DNA from: Micractinium sp. NFX-FRZ | Taxonomy: Eukaryota; Chlorophyta; Trebouxiophyceae; Chlorellales; Chlorellaceae | Direction: 5' to 3' | DNA length: 64,000 nucleotides | NCBI GenBank assembly: GCA_029339195.1 | Contig: JAPTJF010000067.1 | Span: forward strand, 1 to 64,000 | Part shown: positions 21,601 to 33,936 of the stretch, in pieces | Numbering within the stretch: the stretch's first letter is position 1 | Layout of the letters: the number at the start of each line of letters is the position of its first letter | Position numbers and translations under genes: made by a program | The notes under the pieces: generated by a model | What the model saw: only the letters and a program-made list of their open reading frames with translations | Told to the model about the DNA's origin: nothing | Databases searched by the model: none

Positions 21601-24600
21601 GTGTGCATGCATATGCCCCCGACAGAGACCGCCTGATGTTACATAGCACAGCACAGCAGCAACTGCAGCGCAGCACAGCAGCGGTGCAGCACAGCACAAC
21701 ACAGCAGCAGCGAGCCATGCGGCTCAGGCATGGCGGTCAGCATGGCTTGCGAATAGTACAGCAGCACAGCACCGCGCGGCACAGCGCAGCAACAAACAGC
21801 ACGTGCGTGCCTGCAAACCAAAGGCAGCATGGCGCAGCAGACTCAGCATGCGCACAGCGCAGCACAGCAGGGCACACCACCCAGAGCCCGGCTCACTGGA
21901 GGCTGCCTGCCGCAGAGGGTTGAGCTGGCCCCTGAGCCTCATCATGACAGTGGGCTTCAGCTTGGCGCGGCCATCCCAGTCCCAGTTGGGGTCCTGGTCC
22001 GCTGCAGGGTTGACATCCAGAGAAGATGGTTCAGGGGGATGGCGGGGAGTTGCCCGGGGTGCACAATCGCCACGCCGGCCAAACGCCGGCAACCACAGTC
22101 ACGTCACCCTGACATCCATTCCAGCCACGTCCCTCCCCTTTCTCGCGGCCATAGGAAACCCTAGGTACCATCTCCAGCCAGCCCCCGGTGCCCCCTCAGC
22201 TTCACTCACATCCCAGGCGGTCCGGGTCCAGCTTGGCCTTCTGGATGACGGCACGGAACTGGTGGCGCTGCTCCCGCTGCACAGCACGGCACAGCATGGC
22301 ACGGCACAGCAATGCTGTCATGTACAGCACAGCACCGCACACACTTCAACAAACACCACGATACGGAGCCGGTGGCGCTGCGCCCGCTGCAGAAAACACG
22401 ATGCAGGGGTATGCCTGCCGCATGAGCTGCCTTGAGCCCAGCACAGCACATCGGGGAGGCACCCCATTGCCTCCAAAGTGCGGAATGCAGATAAGAGGCA
22501 CGCGCAATGCTGCTGCAGGTTGTGCACGACAGGCACACACTTTTGTTGCAAGAAATTGCAAGCCAGGGGGCCCCACCTCCAGGATGCGGTACCACCTCTC
22601 GTCATCCTCGTTCAGCTGGCACTGCAGGGGAGGGCAGGGGGAGGCGGGAGGGCAGGACAGTACTTAAGTTGAGCAACACATGGATGCACCGCCATCATCG
22701 TGGACAACGTGCGGCGCCTGGGTGGCCACAGGCAGCCCAGCTGGCCTGATGCAGGGGCAACCTGGGCAGCGTGGGCGTCCTCGTTGAATAGAGCCACCGC
22801 GCCTCAAGAGCACCTCCCACCAGCCTTTCACACACACACACACTCCCTCCGGCCCCGATCCCCACGCCCTCACCGCACCCCCAGCAGTGTCGAAATCGCC
22901 CCCGCCCGCCCCACAGCCCACCACCACAGCTGCCCTCTTGGCGCACCTCCACCAGCTGCTCAATTGGCTTCAGCAGGTCCAGGTTGACCTCACCATCCAG
23001 CATGCCCTGCTTGGTGTGGCGCACCATGAACGTCTGCAGGGGGGCGGGGCGGCACAGAAGCGGGGTGGATGTAGACAGCACGCAGGACTGGGCGCGCCTC
23101 GCTGAGCATACTTGCATTTGAGAGCAGTGCGCGACTGCGCCCTGCCACTCATTGGGAGGACGTGCTTGGAGGCAGCTGGGTGGTGTTGGCGCATGCCGGA
23201 AGCCCGCCCACCCGCCCACCCGGCCACACCCTTGAGAGCGCCGACCGAACAAGACAACCCAAACAATCACCCCACCTTGAGGACGTGGGTGGAGACGGCT
23301 GGGTAGTGCTGGTACAGGGCGTCAAAGTTGCCCAGCTTCAGGAACTCCATGGAGGGGGTCATCGTGTCCACTGCACACACGGGCACATCACAGCACAGAC
23401 AGCCAACAGCAAGCGTGACAACTGGGTGATTCCGCTTGGGCGTGGCTGGTCACAGCAGCTAGGGTCTGCGTGGAGAACTGAGCAAAACAAAGTGCCCTCC
23501 GTGCCTCGCCTCACCCCACCGCCCTGCCCCGCCCCGCCCCGCCCCGCCCCCGCCCCACCCGCGTGGTTGATGGGCGTGCCGGTGAGCAGCCAGCGGTGGT
23601 TGCAGTACCAGGTGTGCTCCTTGTCCTGCAGGAAGCCGCCGGCGCCCAGCTGGGGCTCATCCACAACGATCCTCCACCAACGGATGTGGCTGCAACACAC
23701 ATGGTGGCATCAGGTGTAGTGTTAGCGGGGTGAAGGGGCACGAGGGTAGGCACCAGGGGAGCTGGGGTCCGACCACGCTATGCGCCACCAACGAATGTGG
23801 CTGCAACACACATGGCGACATGGCGTGCAATGTCAGTGGGGGCCGAGGAACAAAGGTGAGGGGACAGTAGAGCAGCGGATCGACCATGGACGAGTGATGG
23901 GCGTTGATGGATGTGGCTGCAACAACGTGGATGTCGGCTGCAGCAACCACGGTGCGCAGTGTTGAGAGGCTGGGCCCCTGAAAGGCCAGGCGCCGCCAGC
24001 GCTGGCCTGGCCTGCTCCCTCTCTCCAGCCGACAGCGCCTCCATGCCCCTTGCACTGCTGGAAAGGTACACAGGTGAAGGCACCTCGGTGCAGCAGGGGG
24101 GCTCACCTCAGCGTGTGCAGGTTGGAGGCCAGGCCAAAGGTGGTCATCACCTGCGGTGCGTGTGCAAGGGGGGCGTGTGCATTTGTTGAGATAGGCCTTA
24201 AACCCTAAAACCCTAACTAAGTCCCTAAACCCTATCGTATGCATGACATGTGCGCGGAACCAAGCAGGGAACCGGGGCTTGGGCGCGCGGCGTGGCCGCA
24301 ACAAGCAAGGCACGCTTCCCCTCCATGCCAGTCAGACTGGCCACCGTGCCGCACTTGGCGGTCTCCTGCACCCCCCGCCCCCCGCCCCCCCGCCCTCCCC
24401 TTCAAGCACCCAGGTACTTGCAGCCCCGCCCGACTCCCCACTCACAATGTCGTACTTGGCAATCTCGCGGCAGTCCTCGGTGCGCGGGTCCTTCTTGGTG
24501 GTGTCCGTCCACTTGAGGATGCGGAAGCGGTGGTTGGTGGTCTTTAAGATCTCGTCCTCCCTGTGTGGAGACAGGGGGTGGTAAGTGAGTGCAGGTGGGG

Positions 24601-27600
24601 CAGGGGCATGCAGGGCGAGGAGGTGGGGCAGAGGGCAGCATAGGATGTACAGTGCACCGCAGCATGGCCATTGTGGGAGCACAGCAGCGCCAGCGCTGAC
24701 ACCCGCACGCGGCGCGTGTCACTTGCGCAGCCGCATCCCACACGTCCCAATGCTGCCAGCAGCCGGCGTCTGTCGCCCACCCGCCCGCCTGCCCGCCCAC
24801 CCACCATTGGTCGATGAGGGTGGGGGGCATGACAATCAGGGTGCCACCGTGCGGCATGTTGTTGATCACTGAGGCTGCAGGGGAGGGGAAGGGAGGGGCA
24901 AGGATGGGGGTGCAGCGTGGTGCAAGGCAGGGGAGCACGTGGGCTGGACCGGCAGGAGCTCAGGGGACGGCGGCGGTGCAACGGGCGGGCGGGGCCAGCT
25001 GCAGTCGCCGCCGCAGCAGCAGGAGCTCAGCGGAGCAACAGCCGGGCCGAGGGCAGCACATCCAGCAACATCACACCAATGCACATCATCAGTTTGCAGC
25101 ATTAGAAACAGAACAGGAACAGAGAGCCTGTGCTCACACAGGTGGTCCCGGGCGCGCAGCGTCTGGTAGGAGCGGTTCTTGCGCCACCCCTCGGGGGGCG
25201 GGTTCATCTGCATGGCTCCCACAGCGCACGCTGTCTTGCCCATGCCCATCTGCGGGCAGGCGGGATGGCGTAGTATAGGGGAAGGGGAGGTGGGCACACA
25301 CACACAAGTGCCAGGGACCCTGCATTGCTGTGCCCCACACAGGCACGAACTGCCTTGCCCATGCCCAGCAGCAACAGGGGACCGAGGAGGGGGCAGTGAA
25401 GCGCAGGAGGAAGTGTGCGCACAAGCTCGTAAGATGAGCGCAGCCCAGCTGGCGGGTCCAACAGCAATTGCGTTCAGCCGCTGCCCCAATACAAAACAAA
25501 GAGAGCGCTGAGCAGGAACTATATACTACAGACACAGGCACATGAGCAGGGCCATGCTGGCACAGGTGAGCTAGCCGGCCCTACCTGCAGTGCGATCCAG
25601 CCCGCGCCTCCGTCTGCGTGGACCCACTGCTGCGCCGCGATGTGGGAGATGGAGGTGCGGATCTGGTGCAGGATGGGGCTCACGTAGCAGTGCACCTCTG
25701 CGGGGGGGGGGGGGGGGGGGGGGCACTTCTCATTATAACTTGATTCAACTAATTTTTAACTTGTGAGTTTAACTTAATTTAACTAGAATCACAAGTCATG
25801 TGTGGAGGTGTGGATCAGGAGGTGCCCACCAGGTGCTGTGTGGGGCTCACAAGGCGGCGGACCTTCGCAGGCACTCATCCCCACCACCTTCATCGCCCCC
25901 CCGCCCCACCCACCCAGGTTGTCCGGCAGGTTGAGCTTCACCCACAGGTGGCGTGATCTGACCCTTTCCTGCCTGCACCGAACTTGCCAACGGAATGTTT
26001 CGTGTTACCACCCTAAAAAGGCCAGCTTCCCACCCACCTGGATTGTCCGGCAGGTTGAGCTTCACCCAGAGGTGGCGCGCCGACCCGCCGGGCCGGCTGG
26101 CCGTCGCCTGCGCCCGCTCCTCCTGCAGCATGTGCGCCAGCGCGCGCCGCTGGTAGGGCCGCAGCTGCAGGGGCAGATGGCGACAGGGGAGAACGGTGTA
26201 TGGAAATCGGGTGCAGGGGCAGGGCATCGGGGCCAGGGCAGCGGCAAGGCCGGTGGCATTGGTAGTGAGAGCATGCTCTGCCAACTGCCTGCTGCTGCTG
26301 CTGCTGCCCTGCTGCCTGTCGCTTGTCACTCAGAACGCCCGAATCTATGTGGGGTGGGGTGGGGTCATGCTGCGCGTCATCACCTCCAGCAAGAAGGCCT
26401 CGTCGCACTCCTGCTTGAAACCGGGAGGCTCCCCCCGGTCAATGTCCTCCACGCACGCCATCACCTTGTCAAACTGCAAGGCAAGGGAAGGGCAGGTCGG
26501 CGGCGTTGCTCATAGATTCAAGCAAACACAAACACGCGTGCCTGTCCCTGGTGCTGGCCCGACAGACACAGCGGCCTTTCGGGGAGGGAGGTGGGGCTGG
26601 GATGGGGCTGGGAGCCAGCCCAGCACTGCCCCTCCCGCACCCTGCTCATCCCCCCCTTTCCCCCTTTCCCTCCCTCGGTTCCAATCTCCCATGCTTGCTT
26701 CAGGCTCAAGGGGGCGTCCACCCAAGGCTCGCAAGGGGGGGGGCGCACAGGCCCCACACAAAGAAACACACGTGCCTTCCCCTTCCCTCCTTCCCCCGCC
26801 CACACCCTGCCCCCCCTTTGCCTGCTTCAGGTTGAGGGGGCGCCTCCACCCAGGGCTCGCGAGGGGTCCCCCCACAGGCCCCCCACAAAGAAACACACGT
26901 GCCTTCCCTTCCCTCCTTCCCCCGCCCACCACGCACACCCTCCCCCCCCTTTGCTTGAGGGGCGCCTCCACCCAGGGCTCGCGAGGGCTCCCGCACCACA
27001 TCATAGAAAAAAGTGCCCTCCCTGCCCCTCCCTTCCCTCCCCTTCCCCTGCCCCTCCTTGCCTGCTTCAGGTTGAGTGGCGCCTCCACCCCCAGCTCCGT
27101 GGCCAGACCCTTGCCCTCGATGGCCGCCACCGAGGCATCAAACTGCTGGGCCAGCCTGCAGGCGGGCAGGCAGGGGGCAAGGAGGGGACGGACGAAGGCA
27201 GGTGAGTGAGTCGGGGCGGTGATTTGGCAGGCGTGCGCAGCCCATGCCCATCCAAAGATAGGCACTGCGTTTGTGCACGACACGCCACCAACATCCCCCC
27301 ACTACTCCACCCTCGGTTCCCCTCCACCTCCTTCGTGCACTCCACACACACCCAAGCCCCATATCACACCACTCTCTCAAAAGGACGTGGCGGTATCAGG
27401 GCGGGTACGGCCGCTGACATTAGGAGCAGGTGCACAGGAACAGGAGAGTGCCCCCGAGTGGCACGGGGCACCTGTCAGGCCAGTCAGGTTGCAGCCGGGA
27501 GGGCCGGGGCAGCAAGCTCCTCTTCCCACAGGCTACCCTTCCCACATGCAGGCCCCGGCACTCCATCTCCCCCACCCCACACCCGCACACACGCACACCT

Positions 27601-30600
27601 CTCCATCTCGTCCATGAAGGGCGTCCCCTCGACGCCGTCCAGCTTGCTCAGCACCCACAGAAGGTCCACGGCCACCACCTCCTCCTGCCCCGGCTCCTCC
27701 AAGCTCTCCCGCTTCCACGTCCCCGCAATCTGGGAGGCCGCGGGCGACTTCTTGTCAAACAGCTGCGGGAGGGGCAGCGGGGGGTACAGCAGCAAGACGA
27801 GGAGGTGAGAGGAGGGAGAGGAGGCGGTGTGGCATGGACGGAGGCGGACGCACTGCGCGCTGTGCCGGGGGAGCGCACACGCTGCGGATCGCCAGGTGCG
27901 CTGCCGCCCTCTATTGGGGCGGGTGCCGTGCCACACCATGATTGCAGTGGTGTGTCGGTTCACGTCAGCCCCTCGTTGCATGATTATCACCCCCACCTGA
28001 TAGATGTAGACGATGACTTTCTTGTTGTCCGGCTGGCGGTTGAGGCGGGTGCTGACCTGGCGGGGTGGTGGCCCGGGGTGCACAGCGGGGGGCAGCGGGA
28101 GCAGGGGGGGAGCAAGGGGTGAGGCGGGGTTCCATACCAAAACAGCAGGGAGGGAAGGCTGCATTGGTGACTTGCCTGAGCCAGCTGCGGCTGTGTGTCT
28201 CGCTTTGCTTCACTCGCTCACTCTGCATCGTGGTGCCGCCCCCGGGCATGCACAGCGGCCCTGGAAGCGGAGCGGACACCCCCCTTCTCGCCATCAAACA
28301 GCTACTCACACCCTCAAACGGCAGGCCCCACAGCATCAGTTCGTCGCACCTTGACTTTTGGGAGGGTGGAGAGGTCGTGCACTTGAGTCATCCAAAGGAA
28401 GTCGTCCGCCTGCAGAACAACACAGCGTGCATGCATCGGAACAACGTGTCGGCTGTGCTGAACGTGTTGGACATGTCAACTGTGCTAAACGTGTTGACCG
28501 TGCTGAGTGCTGACAGTGTTGCACCCTCCGCCCCACCCACCGCCGGACACGCAATGTGCCAGCCAGCACCGCCTGGCCTCTCCCCCCTGATCCACCTTCA
28601 CCCCAGTCCCGCCACCGCTGTACGTTTACATTGGCCAAGCAATAGGCAGTCATTATGCCAGCCGGCACCAGGTGGCCGCTTCACACCACCTGCCACGCTC
28701 CAGCAGGCCTCCCCCGCCCTGCTTCTAACTCCCTGCTCCAGGCTGTTTTCTCAGGCCTGGCTCACCCACCATGCCATCCGGCACCGCAGCCCTTCGCCTG
28801 CGCACCGCACCCGGCCAGATACATGCCTTCCACGCCCATTGCAATGATTTGAAAAACTCAGTTTTTTGCCTTGAGATCATCACTTTTTTCCCTCACCCAC
28901 GCCCCAGCTTCACCCCACCCCTTTCAACCCACCATGTCTGCCAGCACGAGGTTGCCGTTCTGCACCGCCTGCCAGGTGGCGCGCCAGGGTGTCAGCCCGT
29001 TGACAGCTGGCTCCAGGTTGGCACCCGTGATGCTGACATACTCCAGCGTACGCTTGCCCAGCAGCACCGGGAACTGCGGAAGCAGAGTGGGGTGGAATGG
29101 GAAATGAGCAGGCACAGCAGTGTGGGTACTGCAGAGCTTGCCTAGCACCAACAGGGACTGAAGGGGCGGGGTAGGAAAATCGTATCGGACAGAGGGGTGC
29201 TGGCAAGCGTGCGCCTCCTGCTCAGCGGCAACAGGCTGAGCACCCTAATGACAACGGGCAGCGACAAAACATGAGCCGCGGTGTCAAAATCCGGTGCAAG
29301 CCCGTACGAGCATGTACGCAAGCAAGCAAGCCGGCTTTCTCTCACCTCCTGCACGTCGCGCTCGCCCGGGGCGCCCTCGCCAAAGCCCTCTGGGTGGTGC
29401 CACAGCCGCCACATCAGCTTGTGGTGGTCGTTGGTGCGCGGCACGTTCTGCACAGCAGGCACAGCAGGCATGGCAGTGCCACGTCAGCTTGTGGTGGCGG
29501 CCGTTGGTGTGCGGCACAGTCTGACCAGCGGGCGCAGTGGTTAGGCACGAGGGTGGCGACTGGCGAGGCAACATGAAGGAGGGAGGGCAGCGGCGCCGGC
29601 GCCATTAAGCGGAAGCGCTCGTTTGCAGAGCCCCGGCGAGATGCATCCTCATGACTGCCAATCTCCCAAAACCTTGCTCCCGTTCCCCCCCGGGTGACAA
29701 GCCTCCACCCACACCAAAGCCAGCTTGAGGCCAGCATGCGCATATGGCATCCCCGCGTAGCTGCCCCCAAGCCCTATGTTCACACAGCAAACCTCCGTGC
29801 AGCAAACAGGCAGCTTCGTTACCTGGAAGCGCAGCTTGAGCTTGTCGTGCACGTACGACTGAACGGCATCGTCGCAATACTCCTTCAGCAGCTCCTTCAT
29901 CGCAGCCTTGTTCAGGCCGCCTGCGGATGGGGAAGATGGGGGGCCGGGGGGAGGAGGGGGAAACAACGGCCAGGGGGTTTAGGGTTTAGGGTGTTAGGGC
30001 TATTGGCTAACATGTAGTGCTGGACAGACATGTGAGCCACTTGAAGGCCGGCATGGCCCAGACGCCCGGTGATGGGTTGCATACACCCCCCACCCCCATG
30101 CTGCATGCCTCCCCGCTCATCCAGCTAACCTGTCGCCCTCCTCGGTCTGCCCCTGCCGCTGCTGGCCCTTCCCACACGCGCACGCGGCAATGCAGCTCCT
30201 CCTCAACCCCCCCCACCACCACCATGGGAATGCCCGCCGCCGGTGCATGTGCAATGCACACCCTGGCCCCCTGCTCAACAAGCAGGCCTCTTGACAACAC
30301 TGCCCATGGCTCACTCACCCTCCTCCGTCTCCCGCCCCTCTGGGCTGCCAGTGAACAGGTAGTTGACCAGCTTAGTGGCAATGGGCTTGGACCGCTTCAG
30401 CTCCACTGTCTCGCTGCAGTGATCATAGAGAGGGAAGGCAGGTCAGGTGGGAAGCTGTGGGTTCCATACGGGCAGCTTCAGACCCAGAGTCTCGCTGCGA
30501 TGACCAAAAGTTGGGGTTTGGCTGAGAGAGAGGACGGCTGTTTGCACACGGCGTGCGGCACAGCAGCGAGGGCAGACGGCACAGCCCCGCTCACTTGATG

Positions 30601-33254
30601 CCGTCGATTTTTACCCGCTTGGTCAGGCAGTTCTGCGCCAGCTCCGGCCACTCCTCCTGAGCCTCCACCATGGAGCGCAGCTGCATCAATGGAGAGAGGT
30701 AACATGCATGCGCGTGTGAGCCAGGGGTGGTGGCGTGTGTGCTGCTCCAGCCACTTGTCCTCCACCCGCACCAGTGCGTGCACTGGGTGCTCCGGGGCAT
30801 GGCCTGGCAGGCAAGCGCCTGTTGGTTGGAGGGGGGGATGCGGTGGGGGGGGCCTGTGCGCCTGGCACGCATGGCAGGCCAGGCGAGTGAAAAACAAGAA
30901 CCTCAGCCGACGCTGGCCCACAGCCGGTGCAACCAACCACTGCCACCTGGCCCGCTGCTCTCTTCGACCTGAACGCCCCTGCCTCCCAACCATCCAGAAG
31001 CCAAGGCTCATCCCCCCTGTCCCCTTGCCTCGTCCACGGTCATGCTTGAGAAGATTTCGTGCATGCCCCACTGCGCCCGCTTCTTCCAGTCCTTGAAATA
31101 GAGCTCCCTGCAGGCAGGCAGGCAGGCAGGCAGACAGGCAGTGGGGCAGCAAGTGCTTCAGTGAGTGGGTGTATCTGGCGGACCTCTCACTGGGCGGGCA
31201 TGTGGTGCCTGCCACCCCGCTTCTTCCAGTGCTTTCTTCTGCAGCCTGCAAACGCGCTACTCAACCAGCCTGCCAAGGCCCCAGGTCCTCAACCACCACA
31301 GCACGGCACAGCACGGCACAGCATGCACATGCACAAGCTGAGACGCAACCCACCTGTCAGCTGGGGCGCCCAGGTCTTCCACCACCACAGGGTCCCGCTC
31401 CTCCTCTTCATCATAATCCGACCCAGCGTGCGCTCCGCCCTCCCCGGCGGCACCCTGCGGCAGGCGGCGGGGCACAGGGAGCGGGATGGGGGATGACGGT
31501 GTGAAGCAAGACACTGCAGGGGTCCCACACTGCAGGTGACGCACCATGCACACGCAGCGCTTTGCTTGCGCCCTCCACACCAGCACGCACTGCAAAGCAG
31601 GAGCAGCTGTAGCCCCATGGCCTCATCTTGGCTACTACCTGCTGCTGCTCCTCCTCCTCCTCCTCCGCGTCATCCTCATCCGAGTCCTCCGCCGCGTCCT
31701 CCCGCCGCTGCCGCTCGCGCATCGTGCTCTGCCGCATCTCGCGCCGCTGCTGCTGCTCCGCCTGCTGCCGCTGGCGCCGGGTGAGCATGCGCCCGCTGCC
31801 GCCCGCCTCCTCCCCCTCATCCTCCCCCTGCTGCTGCTGCCCGTGGTCCTCCTCCTGAGAAGCACCTGCCCCTGCTGCTGCTGCCGCTGCCCCCGCCCCT
31901 GCTGCTGCTGCTGCTGCTGCTGCCAGCCCCGCCTGGCTGGTGCGGCGCGTGCTGCGCCCGCCGCCAGTCAGCGGCGCCGAGTGCTCCTGCACCGCGGCTC
32001 CAGGTTCCACTTTGACGCTGGGCGCGCTGCGGCTGCGGCCACGTCGGCTGCGGCTCGGCACTTCCTCCGCCTCCTCCTCCTCCTCCTCCTCCGCCTCCCC
32101 TGCCTCATGCTGCCCGCCTGCCTCCCACATCTCGTCGTCAACAGGCTCCTGCTTCGCCTGCTGCTGCTGCTGCTGCTGCTGCTGCTCGCTGGGCGGCTGG
32201 CTGCGCTGGCGCCCGCTGCGCCGAGGCCCCGCTGCTGCCGCCGCGGCCGCCTGCTCCTCTCGCAGCTGCTGCTCCCACTGCTCAGGATCAGGCTTGATCA
32301 CCGGCTGCTGCTCCTGCTGCTGCGAAGCGTGCCCGTTTGCTTGTGTTGCCTGCGACCCATTCAGTTGCGTTGTCGCCGCTGGTGTGAGGCTGCGGCTGCG
32401 CCCGCGGCGCCGCTTCGCGGGCTGCTCCTGCTGCGCCTGCTGGTCGAGCTGCTGCGGGTCTCCTTCCTCGCCGCCGCCCTCTGCTGCCTGCTGCGTGGTG
32501 GGGGCCAGGGCCTGCAGTGCAGGGGAACGTATCAGGTGCAGTGGCGATGTGCAAGTGAGACGACAACATGGCAAATGCAACAGCTGTGCCCCCATGGTGC
32601 AGCACTTGCATGTCAGCAGCATCGAAAGGGGCATCGAAATGAAACGCAACGCGTGCCCTGCGCCCCGCCCATGGCGGCCCACGGGCTGGCCCCCTCCCCC
32701 TCCCCCCTCCCAGACCCACCTGTGTGTTGACTGCCTGCTGCTCCCGCACTTTCCTCACAACCTTTCGGGCCACAGTGGGAGCCATGCCGGTGTCAACGAG
32801 CAGTTGCTCGTCCAAAGCTAGGAGCATCTCCCCATCCACCAGTTCGCCCCGCTCCCGCCACTTCTCGTCCAGCTGCAGTGAAGGGTGATAAAATCTTGGA
32901 ATTGAGAGTCAGTCTTAGCGGTAGACGACAGGAAAATGCGGGGCATCAACAGACAAACCGCGAGGGCAGCGGAAGATGCGGCGGGTGGGCGGACGGCGGC
33001 GCCAAGGGAGGGAAGCTACGACCTGGGCCACGCCCGCAGGTCCCACAGCACTGCAAAGGCACTGGGTAGCGAGCTGGACCCGGCACAGGGCGCTCCAGGC
33101 CCTGGACTGGGCTCCCCGCAAAACTTGAATGACTTGCCTGCTCAACTATGTCGGGTGGCAGGCCCACAGCCTGCTGAAGGAATTCTAGCACGTCCTCTCT
33201 CTGCGACTCCGGCGTCAGCCGGGGCGGCGCCGCTTGTGATGGCCTTTTGGCCAT
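18626..33254 (-). CDS. SNF2-family (Rad5/SHPRH-like) ATPase with SAM-like N-terminus
   Basis: 36 exons, 1360 aa: 33254-33138, 32872-32720, 32511-31639, 31454-31354, 31107-31029, 30680-30595, 30413-30319, 29920-29823, 29447-29346, 29073-28933, 28409-28350, 28056-27997, 27762-27599, 27155-27062, 26473-26384, 26164-26038, 25697-25585, 25249-25138, 24874-24805, 24560-24446, 24150-24107, 23689-23559, 23370-23276, 23033-22947, 22621-22577, 22276-22210, 22001-21897, 21418-21333, 21069-21005, 20797-20712, 20430-20361, 20154-20110, 19866-19827, 19635-19569, 19168-19064, 18720-18626. Residues ~20-85 are SAM-like. 91-381 are Gln-, Glu- and Arg-rich disorder in one exon. Helicase motifs: QMGMGKT (~851), WWRIVVDEPQL (~970), RWLLTGTPI (~1000), AGGAGITL (~1245), QAIGRSHRMGQ (~1275). 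By family it remodels nucleosomes or DNA-repair substrates in the nucleus. Motif I lacks the usual Asp-Glu before MG(L)GKT. No RING finger was found between the lobes. Confidence 0.88.
21640..21880. repeat. CAGCA-rich minisatellite
   Basis: Irregular tandem GCACAGCACAGCAGC-type units fill much of the intron between 21418 and 21897 of the SNF2-like gene. Shorter runs recur near 22285-22320. Confidence 0.7.
23660..23960. repeat. Three copies of the exon 22 acceptor region in the SNF2-like intron
   Basis: The sequence around the true acceptor (GGATGTGGCTGCAACACACA on plus, near 23682) recurs near 23794 and, shorter, near 23910. The copies are about 112-116 bp apart. Confidence 0.75.
24198..24235. 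repeat. Interstitial telomere-type (CCCTAAA)n fragment
   Basis: Four or five imperfect CCCTAAA units lie in the SNF2-like intron between 24150 and 24446. CCCTAAA/TTTAGGG is the plant and Chlorella-type telomere unit. Confidence 0.8.
25702..25723. repeat. 22-nt poly-G (poly-C on the coding strand) beside a 3' splice site
   Basis: On the minus strand this run of 22 C, followed by GCAG, is the polypyrimidine tract before exon 17 of the SNF2-like gene. Confidence 0.9.
25730..25800. repeat. AT-rich island with inverted repeat
   Basis: This 70-bp AT-rich stretch within a GC-rich intron carries ACTTGTGA at 25759-25766 and its exact reverse complement at 25789-25796. Confidence 0.8.
26695..27110. 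repeat. Four-copy tandem array containing the exon 14 3' end and donor site
   Basis: Units near 26695, 26819 and 26952 resemble the true exon 14 end at about 27058-27100. Each keeps the CGCCTCCACCCA(G)GGCTCG-type core, and the copies are roughly 105-135 bp apart. Confidence 0.8.
29975..29999. repeat. Interstitial telomere-type (TTTAGGG)n fragment
   Basis: GGGTTTAGGGTTTAGGG plus a degenerate unit in intron 7 of the SNF2-like gene, in the opposite orientation to the 24198-24235 fragment. Confidence 0.8.
31111..31138. repeat. (CAGG)n microsatellite
   Basis: Tandem CAGG units directly abut the acceptor of SNF2-like exon 5, so the run is part of the 3' end of that intron. Confidence 0.85.
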
Positions 33255-33936
33255 CGCGCGTTGGCCTGCGCGCCTCTGGACCTCTCGCTTATTTGGATCC
33301 TAATTGCGAATTGAATTGTGGCGCCCAAGGAGGCGGCAGGTGCGTTTCTGGCGCGCAGCCAGCTCAGGACAGCAGGGCGGAAGGCGGGGGGACCTCGGCA
33401 GCCTTCCCCATGTGTGGCTGTGTCATACTAAAACCTTTGCTGCGAGCATTTACCTTCCGTCTGGGCAGACAAGGTGTTGCATTACACATGATTTCATGCA
33501 GGCGCAGAAGAGGGGGTGCTCATATGGAGGGGGGGGCAGAGGCGATACATGTTGGTCTGCTGCGTTTCATGAGTTTCCAAGTGCTGCATGGTTTCGAGTG
33601 AGCGGAGGGATGAATGTGGCTGATTGCACGAGGGGGGCAGGGGGGTGGTTGCCCCCGGACGGGCAATGAAATGATGCGAGGGAAGAGGGGGAAGCGCAGA
33701 ACGGGGAAAAAGTGTGCGCGCCCGCCCGCGCGGGGCGGGCGGGGCTGACGGGGCGTGCAGCGGGCAGAGAGACCAAAAGACTACCGAGGGGACAAAAACC
33801 TCGCGCGGCTGGCCCCAGCAGGCGCAGCGCAGCTGCCGGCGGCCATCCAGGCCGCGCCACAGCGTGTGTCAGGGATCCCGCATCACAACATAAACTATGG
33901 GTGGGGTGGGGGGCGGGGGTGGGGGCCTTGAGCCCT
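33255..33936 (-). other. Intergenic region between GLDC stop and SNF2-like start
   Basis: It contains the GLDC 3'UTR with a TGTAA on minus at 33486-33482 and, below about 33460, the presumed promoter of the SNF2-like gene. No coding signal was seen. Confidence 0.55.
33482..33486 (-). promoter_or_regulatory. Candidate polyadenylation signal TGTAA (GLDC)
   Basis: TGTAA followed by TGC, 451 nt downstream of the GLDC stop and upstream of the next gene on the same strand. Confidence 0.55.

Noticed and set aside
26196..27209. Plus-strand open frame of 337 codons
   Set aside because: It covers several SNF2-like introns and exon complements and is Pro/Arg-rich without a domain. Its repeats are explained by the tandem boundary array on minus.
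31546..32730. Long plus-strand open frame (394 codons)
   Set aside because: It is the antisense of the low-complexity SNF2-like exon 3 and consists of Leu/Cys/Arg runs produced by the CTG-rich complement. The minus-strand reading has in-phase splice sites and a family match.
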